From Candidatus Kapaibacterium sp. (GTDB lineage Bacteria; Bacteroidota; Ignavibacteria; Kapaibacteriales; Kapaibacteriaceae): 50,896 bases of DNA. The position numbers and the translations under genes are program-made. Shown piece after piece: positions 10,750 through 19,200 of the stretch. Below the pieces are notes generated by a model that was not told the origin of the DNA, did no database searches, and was given only the letters and a program-made list of their open reading frames with translations. The stretch lies in NCBI GenBank assembly GCA_018883125.1, contig VEQR01000014.1:1-50896 (forward strand). The letters are read 5' to 3'. The stretch's first letter is position 1. Every line of letters starts with the position of its first letter.

Positions 10750-10780
10750 TTGGTCAAGTCTCGTGCGAACACTATTTTTG
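10750..10780 (+). promoter_or_regulatory. Bacteroidetes-type promoter upstream of tRNA-Thr
   Basis: TTG (10750-10752), 20-nt spacer, TATTTTTG (10773-10780), matching TTG-N~19-TAnnTTTG; tRNA begins 11 nt downstream. Confidence 0.7.
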
Positions 10781-10791
10781 CAGTCCTGAGT

Positions 10792-10864
10792 GCCAATGTA
10801 GCTCAGCTGGTAGAGCAGCTCATTCGTAATGAGCAGGTCACCGGTTCAAGTCCGGTCATTGGCT
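10792..10864 (+). tRNA. tRNA-Thr (anticodon CGT)
   Basis: Acceptor GCCAATG/CATTGGC, D-arm GCTC/GAGC, anticodon arm GCTCA-TTCGTAA-TGAGC, T-arm ACCGG-TTCAAGT-CCGGT; CCA not encoded. Confidence 0.95.
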
Positions 10865-10866
10865 CG

Positions 10867-10901
10867 AAAGCCCCCTGAGAGATCCTTTCAGGGGGCTTTT
10901 T
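10867..10901 (+). terminator. Rho-independent terminator downstream of tRNA-Thr
   Basis: Perfect 12-bp stem AAAGCCCCCTGA (10867-10878) / TCAGGGGGCTTT (10888-10899), 9-nt loop, U-rich tail. Confidence 0.93.
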
Positions 10902-10924
10902 CGTAACAACATACCTCTCCGTTC

Positions 10925-11314
10925 ATGGGAAACATCCCGCATAGCCTGATTGCTCTTCTCACCGCTGCCGCGATTGTGATGCTTGGCAGCGCATGTGAGA
11001 GTAAGACCAGATTTGGTCTGCCTGTGGAAGGGGAAGTCGTCGACATTGATTATGCTCTGACACAACCTGCTGTTGGCAGGACGGTGGTTCTGGAGGGGGC
11101 TCTGCACGGCGTCTGCCAGGACGAGGGGTGCTACTTCACGCTTTCTGATCGGGCGCACGAGATCCTTGTCCGGTACACCGGTGAGAACGGCCTTGGAATT
11201 CCGGTCGTTGCCCGCGGTAAGGCGCGTGTGCGCGGAAAAATCCGTGATACGATCATCGGACGAAACCGCGTTTCTGAGGTCCGCGCAACGGGCGTTGAAC
11301 TCCTTGGAGAATGA
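10925..11314 (+). CDS. Small exported OB-fold-like protein preceding the cytochrome c maturation genes
   Basis: 129 aa; hydrophobic N-terminus ending GSAC; VEGEVVDIDY...VLEGALHGVCQDEGCYFTLSD...VVARGKARVRGKIRDTIIG resembles OB-fold/CcmE-like strands. Confidence 0.55.
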   Translation: MGNIPHSLIALLTAAAIVMLGSACESKTRFGLPVEGEVVDIDYALTQPAVGRTVVLEGALHGVCQDEGCYFTLSDRAHEILVRYTGENGLGIPVVARGKARVRGKIRDTIIGRNRVSEVRATGVELLGE

Positions 11315-11362
11315 TTTTCACGACGCAGTTTCACCTGCACGTCTGAACCGTAATTTCGCGCT

Positions 11363-12385
11363 ATGAAATTCGTGATCATGCTTGCCGGGGTTGCCGTTGC
11401 TCTTGTGCTGATGTACCGGCCCGGCGCGATTACCGAACGCAAACCGGCATGGTGGCGGTGGCTGGTTATCACATCGGTTGTGCTTACCTGCATTTTGGGA
11501 ATAATGCCTCCACTTGCTGGCAGCATCACGGATGTTGTTGTGCAGCATCGAGCCGACCCTCTCAAAACCGTTCCGACATTGATTCGAATCGAACCGTCTG
11601 CTGAGTCAGCCGTCGATGCTAGAGACGCTCGGGTCCGCATCCAACTGACGATGTCGCCGGACGTGCGTTCGTTTGTGAACATGATCGGCGAGGACACGCC
11701 GGTCATCGCACACCTTCGACGCCTCGAGAGCGACCGCTCGTATGAGCTCGTGAAGGTAACGTCCGTCGATCCGTTGATGACCATGCCATATATCGTCGGA
11801 CTTGAAGAACGGGCACGGATTCTCTTCTTTCACGTTCCTATGTCGTGGTGTGCCCTGATCGCCTACTGCATTGCCATGATCGCCGCCGTTCGGTACATCC
11901 GAACCAGGTCAATTGTACACGACGAAATGTCCGTTGCCACCGCATCAGTCGGAACATTGTTCACGATCCTGGCAACGACGACCGGTGCTGTGTGGGCAAA
12001 GTTCAACTGGGGAACATTCTGGAACTGGGATCCGAGGCAGACATCCATTCTACTGCTTCTTCTGATCTATGGCGCATACTTTCTTCTTCGTGCATCGATC
12101 GATGATGAGGAGCGTCGCGCTCGTCTTAGTGCGGTCTATTCGATCATTGCCTTTGCAACCGTTCCTTTTCTCATGTTCGTGCTTCCACGGCTACTTCCGG
12201 GTCTTCATCCCGGAAGCGCAGATGACTCCAATATCGGGCCACTGCTCAGTCCACGATCGGATGCGATCAACCCGGTAAAGAATGCCGTCTTTGGCCTCGC
12301 ACTCTTTTCGTTCACCATGGTCTTTGCGTGGCTCGTGAACATCCGCGTTCGAATTGCCCGCCTTGAGCGCACAAGACAGTATTGA
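11363..12385 (+). CDS. ccmC: Heme exporter/cytochrome c biogenesis protein CcmC (CcsA family)
   Basis: Multi-TM; tryptophan-rich WAKFNWGTFWNWDPRQTSILLLLLIYGAYF motif. Confidence 0.88.
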   Translation: MKFVIMLAGVAVALVLMYRPGAITERKPAWWRWLVITSVVLTCILGIMPPLAGSITDVVVQHRADPLKTVPTLIRIEPSAESAVDARDARVRIQLTMSPDVRSFVNMIGEDTPVIAHLRRLESDRSYELVKVTSVDPLMTMPYIVGLEERARILFFHVPMSWCALIAYCIAMIAAVRYIRTRSIVHDEMSVATASVGTLFTILATTTGAVWAKFNWGTFWNWDPRQTSILLLLLIYGAYFLLRASIDDEERRARLSAVYSIIAFATVPFLMFVLPRLLPGLHPGSADDSNIGPLLSPRSDAINPVKNAVFGLALFSFTMVFAWLVNIRVRIARLERTRQY

Positions 12386-12399
12386 CCAAAGGACTACAC

Positions 12400-12534
12400 A
12401 TGATAGACTTTCTCTCGCAAAACCCCGGTTACGTCGTTCTTGTAACGATCCTTGTCCTATGGGCCGGATTGGCTGCGTACTTGCAGCGAATTGATGCGCG
12501 CCTTGGGAAACTTGAAAACACCTCCGATCGTTAA
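12400..12534 (+). CDS. ccmD: Small CcmD-like membrane protein, 44 aa (below the ORF-track cutoff)
   Basis: Own translation: MIDFLSQNPGYVVLVTILVLWAGLAAYLQRIDARLGKLENTSDR*; single TM followed by a basic helix, positioned between ccmC and ccmE. Confidence 0.7.
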   Translation: MIDFLSQNPGYVVLVTILVLWAGLAAYLQRIDARLGKLENTSDR

Positions 12535-12541
12535 CACCTCA

Positions 12542-12946
12542 ATGCAATCCGAAACCTCCGTTAAACGGTCGATACCAATCAAGTTTGTCGTTGCCGCCAT
12601 AGCCATCCTCGGCTTTGCCGGATTAGGTGTATCAGCACTCCTCTCCAGTTCCGTCGAGTACACCAATGCAACCAGGGCAGAGCAGCTCGGCAAGACTGTC
12701 CAGATCGTTGGCACATGGGTAAAGGAACAGGGGGCTGAATATGATCAGCACAAGAACCTGTTCTCCTTTCATCTGCGGGATCAGCAGGGGAAAGTGGTTC
12801 CCGTTGTGCTGACAGGTGCCAAGCCGAACAACTTCGAGATCGCTGTGAGCGTTGTTGCTAAAGGTCGCATGGAAAACGGCGTCTTTCAGGCATCGTCGGT
12901 CCTCACGAAGTGTCCTTCGAAGTATGAGGGCCAGGCAGAGCAATGA
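12542..12946 (+). CDS. ccmE: Cytochrome c maturation protein CcmE, CxxxY-type
   Basis: TM anchor, OB-fold VQIVGTWVKEQGAEYDQHKNLFSFHLRDQQGKVVPVVLTGAKPNNFEIAVSVVAKGRMENGVFQASSVLTKCPSKYEG; CPSKY stands where HDENY is expected. ORF track start 12452 is upstream of the likely start. Confidence 0.85.
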   Translation: MQSETSVKRSIPIKFVVAAIAILGFAGLGVSALLSSSVEYTNATRAEQLGKTVQIVGTWVKEQGAEYDQHKNLFSFHLRDQQGKVVPVVLTGAKPNNFEIAVSVVAKGRMENGVFQASSVLTKCPSKYEGQAEQ

Positions 12947-13296
12947 TCCGTCGAATCATTTTGATCGGTGCGGTACTTAGCATCCCGGTCATTGTATACA
13001 TGGCTGTCTATCACGGACAGCCCCCTAACGTTACGTTCAGCGAAGCAATCGAAAAAACTCAGCACTCGAGTGAATCAGATCCTGCCTCAAAGGTCCTGGT
13101 CGATGTTGAGCTCCTCGACGTAGCGCGACTTACGGACATCGAAGCCAAGGACAACGCTGGACGCGTCTTTCGCATAGAGTACACCGGCACTGAGCCTGAT
13201 CGCCCCCTTGCTCCAAACACGCGTGCCCGGTTTGTTGGCCATGTGCACGGAGGCGAACCACCAATCTTTCACGCTACGCAGGTTCTGCTTCCATGA
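12943..13296 (+). CDS. Membrane-anchored OB-fold (CcmE-like) protein in the ccm operon
   Basis: 117 aa; N-terminal TM; VDVELLDVARLTDIEAKDNAGRVFRIEYTG...RARFVGHVHGGEPPIFHATQVLLP; overlaps both neighbours by 4 bp. Confidence 0.55.
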   Translation: MIRRIILIGAVLSIPVIVYMAVYHGQPPNVTFSEAIEKTQHSSESDPASKVLVDVELLDVARLTDIEAKDNAGRVFRIEYTGTEPDRPLAPNTRARFVGHVHGGEPPIFHATQVLLP

Positions 13297-15626
13297 TTGG
13301 ACAGTTTGCCATACATCTGCTGTTTGGACTGGCAGTTGCCTCAACGGTCATGTACGTTGTAGCACTCCGGAGCGCGTCGGAAGACGTGGCACGGATCGGT
13401 CGACTGCTTTTTCGACTCCTGACGGTTGGACTTGGTGTCTCGGCGGCAGCCTTGGTCACTCTGATCGTGCAGCATGACTTTTCCTACACCTACGTGTGGA
13501 ACTACTCCTCGCGTGAGCTTCCGCTTCACCTTCTTGTAGCCTGTTTCTATTCGGGTCAGGAGGGGAGTATCTTACTGTGGACGTTGCTCGTGTCGGTCAT
13601 CGGCACCGCGCTTCTGCCCTATGCGCGCAGGCATGGATACGAATCAGCGGTGATGGTCTTTTACGGTCTCATCCTCAGCTTTCTCACGCTTCTTCTCGTC
13701 GCAAAGAATCCCTTTGCGTACTATCACGAGACCTTCGCAGCCAATGGCCTGACGCTGGCTGATATTCCACAAAATGGTAGGGGGCTCAATCCGCTCCTCC
13801 ACAATGCGTGGATCACGATTCACCCGCCAATATTATTTACGGGTTTCGCCGCAATGTCCGTGAGCTTTGCGTTTGCCATGGCCGGACTGGTTCGACGCGA
13901 GTATCACCGATGGATCGACATTGCGCTCCCGTGGACGTTGTTCGGTACTGCAGTACTCGGATTCGGCATCATGCTCGGCGGGTTCTGGGCATACGAAACA
14001 CTCGGATGGGGCGGTTTCTGGGGCTGGGACCCGGTTGAAAACTCCTCACTCATACCGTGGCTCGTTGTGGTTGCACTTGTGCATACAATGCTCGTGCAGA
14101 AGCGTACGCACGGCCTTGTGAAGACGAACATGATCCTTGCGGTGGCAAGCTTCGTGATGGTTCTGTACTCGACGTTTCTCACGCGCAGCGGTGTGCTGGG
14201 GGATACGTCAGTTCACTCATTCGTCGACCCCGGCAAGTTTGCCTTCTGGATCCTTCTTGCCTTCTTGGTGGTGTTTGTGCTGATCGGTACGGGACTCGTC
14301 CTGTGGCGTCGGCGCGACATGAATATCAATCGCGAAGAGTTTCGGGGTACAACCCGTGAGTTCATGCTGTCGATCGGTGCAGCCCTCACAACGGCCAGTG
14401 CCATCTTCGTGACCGTAGGGACGTCCTGGCCGGTGATCATGGAGGTTCTGGGTCTGCCAAAGGTTGCCGTCGCGGTTGATTTCTACAATCAAATCCACCA
14501 GTGGCTCGTACCGGCGGTACTCATCGTCAACGGCATTTCATTGGTAGTCCTGTGGCGGTCGACGTCCGTTGATCGAATCAAAAGGGGCGTTCTGCCGGCA
14601 GTGCTTGTCGGGGTAGCTGGGACGATCCTACTTTTCGCCTTCGGTATCCGAACGCTGTGGCCACTCTGCCTCGGATTTGCCGCATGGTTTTCTCTTGCCG
14701 TGAATCTCCGTGAAGGCTGGCGTCTGATCCGCTCGGGTCCGGCAATGATGGGAGCGTATGTTTCGCATACCGGCATTGCTATGCTCATGTTTGGAGTCAT
14801 CTGTACATCATCATACTCAACTACGTACCACGCTGTGCTTCTGCATGGTCTGCCGAAAACCGTAGGGCCGTATGTTCTGACGTACCTCGGTAAGGAGCAG
14901 GTTGAGCGAGAATTCAAGGACCGCGAGAAGTTTCGCTACTACGTTCGAATCGAGAGGGACGGTCAGCGACGTGTGGTTGCTCCTGTGCTGTATTGGAGTG
15001 ACTTCAATCAGCGTCAGTCAGCATTTCTCGAGCCTGGCATAGCCTGGGGTATGCTCACAGATCTCTACATCTCGCCGAAGGCCACCGGACGAGAGGATGT
15101 TTTCCACTCAACAACGGTCATGCGTGGAACCACCATCACCGCACCGATCGACAGCACACTGCGTTTGAATCTGGAACGCTTCACGATGCCGATGGAGGAA
15201 GGGGCTTCTGCCGACGGCAGAATGCAGATGTCCGCAATTGTGAATGTAGCCACGCTAGCTGGTCAGCAAGCCGGACAGATGCGACTGCGCACTCGTATCA
15301 CGACGGGGAGTTCCGGGCCGATGTTCGACCCCGTATGGGAAAACCTGCCAAACTCACGGTGGGCTGTTGGACTTGTTGAGATCAATCGCAACAATGACGA
15401 TCCAACAAAGTCCACCGGGACACTTGCGTTTTACGATACAAGTAAGCCAATGCCTGTTGGGCGGGAAGAGTTCACGGTGGAGTTCAGTGATAAGCCCCTT
15501 ATCTCGTTGGTCTGGTTTGGCGTAATCGCCATGGTGACCGGTTTTGGACTCTCGATCGGAAGAGCACTAACGGCCTTGAAGAAGCAGCGCACGCTCGCGA
15601 GTGTCGAGGGCACGCCAGAAGCCTGA
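13293..15626 (+). CDS. ccmF: Cytochrome c biogenesis protein CcmF
   Basis: 777 aa; WGGFWGWDPVENSSLIPWL, NPFAYYHETFAANG, GRGLNPLLHNAWITIHPPILFTGF signatures. Confidence 0.93.
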   Translation: MIGQFAIHLLFGLAVASTVMYVVALRSASEDVARIGRLLFRLLTVGLGVSAAALVTLIVQHDFSYTYVWNYSSRELPLHLLVACFYSGQEGSILLWTLLVSVIGTALLPYARRHGYESAVMVFYGLILSFLTLLLVAKNPFAYYHETFAANGLTLADIPQNGRGLNPLLHNAWITIHPPILFTGFAAMSVSFAFAMAGLVRREYHRWIDIALPWTLFGTAVLGFGIMLGGFWAYETLGWGGFWGWDPVENSSLIPWLVVVALVHTMLVQKRTHGLVKTNMILAVASFVMVLYSTFLTRSGVLGDTSVHSFVDPGKFAFWILLAFLVVFVLIGTGLVLWRRRDMNINREEFRGTTREFMLSIGAALTTASAIFVTVGTSWPVIMEVLGLPKVAVAVDFYNQIHQWLVPAVLIVNGISLVVLWRSTSVDRIKRGVLPAVLVGVAGTILLFAFGIRTLWPLCLGFAAWFSLAVNLREGWRLIRSGPAMMGAYVSHTGIAMLMFGVICTSSYSTTYHAVLLHGLPKTVGPYVLTYLGKEQVEREFKDREKFRYYVRIERDGQRRVVAPVLYWSDFNQRQSAFLEPGIAWGMLTDLYISPKATGREDVFHSTTVMRGTTITAPIDSTLRLNLERFTMPMEEGASADGRMQMSAIVNVATLAGQQAGQMRLRTRITTGSSGPMFDPVWENLPNSRWAVGLVEINRNNDDPTKSTGTLAFYDTSKPMPVGREEFTVEFSDKPLISLVWFGVIAMVTGFGLSIGRALTALKKQRTLASVEGTPEA

Positions 15627-16145
15627 GCCGATATGAAGGTCAGCCAGATCAAGGCCTCCGCTCCGTACTCGTATGAGACGAAGCGTGGGGTGGCCCACCT
15701 TAGCAGTCATACGCCGCACCTGACGGTTCTTCCCCTCGACAAGCGTCAATTCTAACCACGACGTTGGGATTGATGCTCGTTGACGTATCGGAGGGTTTCT
15801 CTCCCAAATGTCTGGATCGGGAACGAGCAACTTTACCGAGGATGGTAAGGTCGTGTAGTCCTGGATCGCTACGCCATTGGTCAATAAAGCCAGTGCGTCC
15901 TCTGAAGGGATACCTTCGATCTGCACCCAGTACGTGCGCTCATGGGCATTGATCGGTTCGAGCAGGCGAGACACCAGCCCCTTTTCATCCGAGAGCAACA
16001 GCAAGCCTTCACTGTCTGCGTCAAGTCGACCAATGGGATAAACGTCTGGTGGCAGTCCGAACTGCTGCAGTGTTGTGTGGGAGCTGCCGGGTTCCGGAGT
16101 GAACTGAGAGAGCACTCCATAGGGCTTATTCAACGCAATGATCAT
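15567..16145 (-). CDS. rRNA large subunit pseudouridine synthase (RluE/RsuA family)
   Basis: MIIALNKPYGVLSQFT...YPIGRLDADSEGLLLLSDE...EGKNRQVRRMTAKVGHPTLRLIRVRSG. Confidence 0.9.
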   Translation of the reverse strand: MIIALNKPYGVLSQFTPEPGSSHTTLQQFGLPPDVYPIGRLDADSEGLLLLSDEKGLVSRLLEPINAHERTYWVQIEGIPSEDALALLTNGVAIQDYTTLPSSVKLLVPDPDIWERNPPIRQRASIPTSWLELTLVEGKNRQVRRMTAKVGHPTLRLIRVRSGGLDLADLHIGSGFWRALDTRERALLLQGR

Positions 16146-18118
16146 CGGCGGATGTAGATGCCTGGGGGAAGGCCATCGAGCGTTGGTCCAACATAGGAAC
16201 CACGGATATCATAGTATCCCTGGCGCATCACCGGGGCTGGAACACGCGGATCGAAGAGACGTTGCTTGTCTCCGGACTCGCAGACGTTTGTGCATTGTAG
16301 CGCTCCCGGCACATACTTGGTAACGATGCGAAGGGGCTTACGGTCGCCCGAGTACCATGTTGCCGAGTCGACAACGATCGCGGACGAATCAGCAATGCCT
16401 AGCGTATGGTTGCCGATGATCATCGCCAATGTGTCTCCAGGAGCTATGGTCATGATGTCCTTCGTGAACCACATTGATGCAACGGTTCGCATCGAATCCA
16501 GCTCGACAGGTTGTCGGGAGACAAAGGACGTGGCATCGAACTGAACTCGGAACTGTACGGAGCGCATGCCGGCCAGTGCCTCGGTATTCCGCTTGTCGAC
16601 GCTATCAACGATGATAGCGACTGTGTCGCGCTGTCCAGCATTGCCCGCTGCATCAAGCGCACGGAGTCGGATCACAGGGTCGTAAAGACGCTCGAATGCC
16701 ATGCCGCCGGTGTAGCCGTAGGACTCCGCCGGACCATAACCATAGACAAAGATCCCGAACGCCGAATCAGCACGGACGCGGTGTGCACCCGGGGGGACGA
16801 TGGCAGAGGCGATGGAGTAATCGGTGCCGATGATCGAACGTACCGACATGAATGATGAGGAACCATCCAATGTGAGTGACGGCACGGCTGCCGTCGGTAC
16901 AATCACGCTGATATTATGCGTTGTGTAGAGCTGGCGTCCGTTGGCATTTGGTCCGACGCTTCCCACGATGTACGACTTTAGGTACTGTTCAACGGGTGGT
17001 ACGATGATCATCGAGGGGTCCCCTGTGAGACGACCTCCGCTTCGATTGGCTGACCGATCGATGATCGATGCCAGAATCGGCTTCGTACTTGAAAACACAA
17101 GTGCCTGGTCCAGCGGCAGGTCCCAAAACGAACCCTTGTTCAGGAGATAGGGCGGTTGGGAATTGACGGTTACCAGAGTCGAGTCATTCGCTGCTACAAC
17201 CCGACACACTGAAACATCGTTCGACGCAACGATACTTGCGTCAACGGGCAACTCTAATGGTGGTACGATGATGTCTCGGCCCCACGTTTCAATGCCAGGG
17301 AGCTGCTCGATAAGGCAGTCACGAGAAGACGTCGAGGATAGAACAGGCACCTGGGCACGTCGATGCCCGCTCAGCACCACAACGGGGCGGTTCGATGTTA
17401 CGAGGGATCCGGTGAGATCATCCCGCCGGGAATTCTCGACACGCGCCTGAAGGAGATAGGATTCTCCCTTCTTCAGCATTACGCTTCGATTCCTTCCAAG
17501 GGCACGATCTGATCGATCGGGACGGAGGGTAATATCCACAGCAGTTGAGTCTTCCGTTGCCACAACCAAAAACTGGCTAGGGTACACGACGGTACTTCCA
17601 AAACTCTGAGACACGTCAGATGTGTACGACGTCACGATGTAGTCGGTCGACAATGCGTCTGTGGGGAGCACAAGCCAGGCGTCACTCGTCAAAGGGGCGC
17701 GCAGAACAGCATAGAGCGAGATGTCATGCGACGTAGTCACATGAATACTTGCCGGTGACGGCTTTTCACCGTCTGGGCTTGGGCCGTTGACGTTTTCGAC
17801 TCCTTGAAGCTGATAGAGGGCATACTGCGATAAACGGATTTCCCACAACGTGGATGGTGGGGCAATGGCGACGATCGTGTCTGTAACGCCTGTTCTTCGG
17901 CGTGCATAGACTTTCACGGTGGTCGATGCGGTATCCGTAGCAACGAGCAATGAGACGAACGCTGGATCTGATGCCGTGACTGAAGAGTTGTCATTTGGCG
18001 GAACCGCCAGCCAAAAGTCGTTGCCGCGGCTATCGCGGATGTTCTGTGCCAAGCCCCCTACAGAAGCACATAACAGAAACACGAGTAGCAGTGTCAACGA
18101 CCGATAATGCGTTGACAT
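16142..18118 (-). CDS. Secreted IgGFc-binding-domain-like protein
   Basis: Signal peptide; RDSRGNDFWLAVPPND start; VVYPSQFLVVATEDSTAVDITL...; C-terminal LDGLPPGIYIRR resembles a short sorting tail. ORF track starts at 18151. Confidence 0.65.
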   Translation of the reverse strand: MSTHYRSLTLLLVFLLCASVGGLAQNIRDSRGNDFWLAVPPNDNSSVTASDPAFVSLLVATDTASTTVKVYARRRTGVTDTIVAIAPPSTLWEIRLSQYALYQLQGVENVNGPSPDGEKPSPASIHVTTSHDISLYAVLRAPLTSDAWLVLPTDALSTDYIVTSYTSDVSQSFGSTVVYPSQFLVVATEDSTAVDITLRPDRSDRALGRNRSVMLKKGESYLLQARVENSRRDDLTGSLVTSNRPVVVLSGHRRAQVPVLSSTSSRDCLIEQLPGIETWGRDIIVPPLELPVDASIVASNDVSVCRVVAANDSTLVTVNSQPPYLLNKGSFWDLPLDQALVFSSTKPILASIIDRSANRSGGRLTGDPSMIIVPPVEQYLKSYIVGSVGPNANGRQLYTTHNISVIVPTAAVPSLTLDGSSSFMSVRSIIGTDYSIASAIVPPGAHRVRADSAFGIFVYGYGPAESYGYTGGMAFERLYDPVIRLRALDAAGNAGQRDTVAIIVDSVDKRNTEALAGMRSVQFRVQFDATSFVSRQPVELDSMRTVASMWFTKDIMTIAPGDTLAMIIGNHTLGIADSSAIVVDSATWYSGDRKPLRIVTKYVPGALQCTNVCESGDKQRLFDPRVPAPVMRQGYYDIRGSYVGPTLDGLPPGIYIRR

Positions 18119-19200
18119 ATATGCTCCATTTGTTGTGCTGATTGGTCCCATGAGAACTGACGTGCCCAGCGAACGGCACCCTCGGAGAGGGTTGTCCGAA
18201 GGTTCGTATCGGTGAGGATAGTGACGATCTTCCGTGCTAGAACCTCAATATCGCCATAGGGGTACAAGAATCCCGATACGTCATTACTGACAGAGTCCCT
18301 CAGGCCCGGCGAATCCGCCGAAATGACCGGGGTACCACAGGCATTGGCTTCAATGTTCGTAATCCCCCAGCCCTCTTTCTTGGAAGGATTGACAACCGCA
18401 TGCGTCCACGAGAGGAGCTCCACTTTCCGACGGTCATCAACGTACCCATGAAAGGTCACGCTGTTCTTTAGACCCAGCTCTGTAACGATCGACCGTAGTC
18501 GGGATTCGTCATCGCCACGACCAAGTATTTCGAGTCGGGCGTTCGGGACGTCCTTGAGCGCGATTGCAAATGCGCGAATGACATGATCAACGGACTTGTA
18601 CCTCTTCAAACGTCCGAAGTAGGAGACTGTAGGGACAGGCGCCTTGATTCCGACAGCCATGGGGAACTGCGCGGTATCAACTCCGTTATAAACAACCGAG
18701 ATGTTCTCGTCGCGAAGTCCGGACTGGATGCACTCACTGCGCGTGCTGTTTGACACCACAACCGTTGGCGACCGGCGGTAGACTATAGGGATCAATCGTT
18801 CTGCCAGCCACACATAGGACCCAGCCATGAGTCCTGCCTCGGCGAAGATGGCCGACCCGAACAGGTGATGCACGAGCGCTAATACCGGACGATTGACATA
18901 GAGTGGTGTGAGCAGGGGAATCTTGTTGATGTCGTCAACAACGAGATCGTATCTGGCACGCTTTCCATGACGAAGCCACCAGAATGGAACGGCAAAGTTG
19001 TAGGTGGACCTGTTGCCGATGCGAACGACTCGAATGCCGTCGACCGTCTCTTCACGTTCCGAACCGGGGAAATGACATGCTACGAGTGTAACGTCATGTC
19101 CCTTCTTGACAAGTCGGCCGAATATCTCGTGTAGATGCGTCTCCGCACCGCCGGCTTGTGGGTGTGTACGGTCCTGCCAATTGAAGATGATGATGCGCAT
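18094..19200 (-). CDS. Glycosyltransferase family 4 (GT1/PimB-like)
   Basis: PQAGGAETHLHEIFGRLVKKGHDVTL...; VSYFGRLKRYKSVDHVIRAF...; NPSKKEGWGITNIEANACGTPVIS. Confidence 0.9.
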   Translation of the reverse strand: MRIIIFNWQDRTHPQAGGAETHLHEIFGRLVKKGHDVTLVACHFPGSEREETVDGIRVVRIGNRSTYNFAVPFWWLRHGKRARYDLVVDDINKIPLLTPLYVNRPVLALVHHLFGSAIFAEAGLMAGSYVWLAERLIPIVYRRSPTVVVSNSTRSECIQSGLRDENISVVYNGVDTAQFPMAVGIKAPVPTVSYFGRLKRYKSVDHVIRAFAIALKDVPNARLEILGRGDDESRLRSIVTELGLKNSVTFHGYVDDRRKVELLSWTHAVVNPSKKEGWGITNIEANACGTPVISADSPGLRDSVSNDVSGFLYPYGDIEVLARKIVTILTDTNLRTTLSEGAVRWARQFSWDQSAQQMEHICQRIIGR

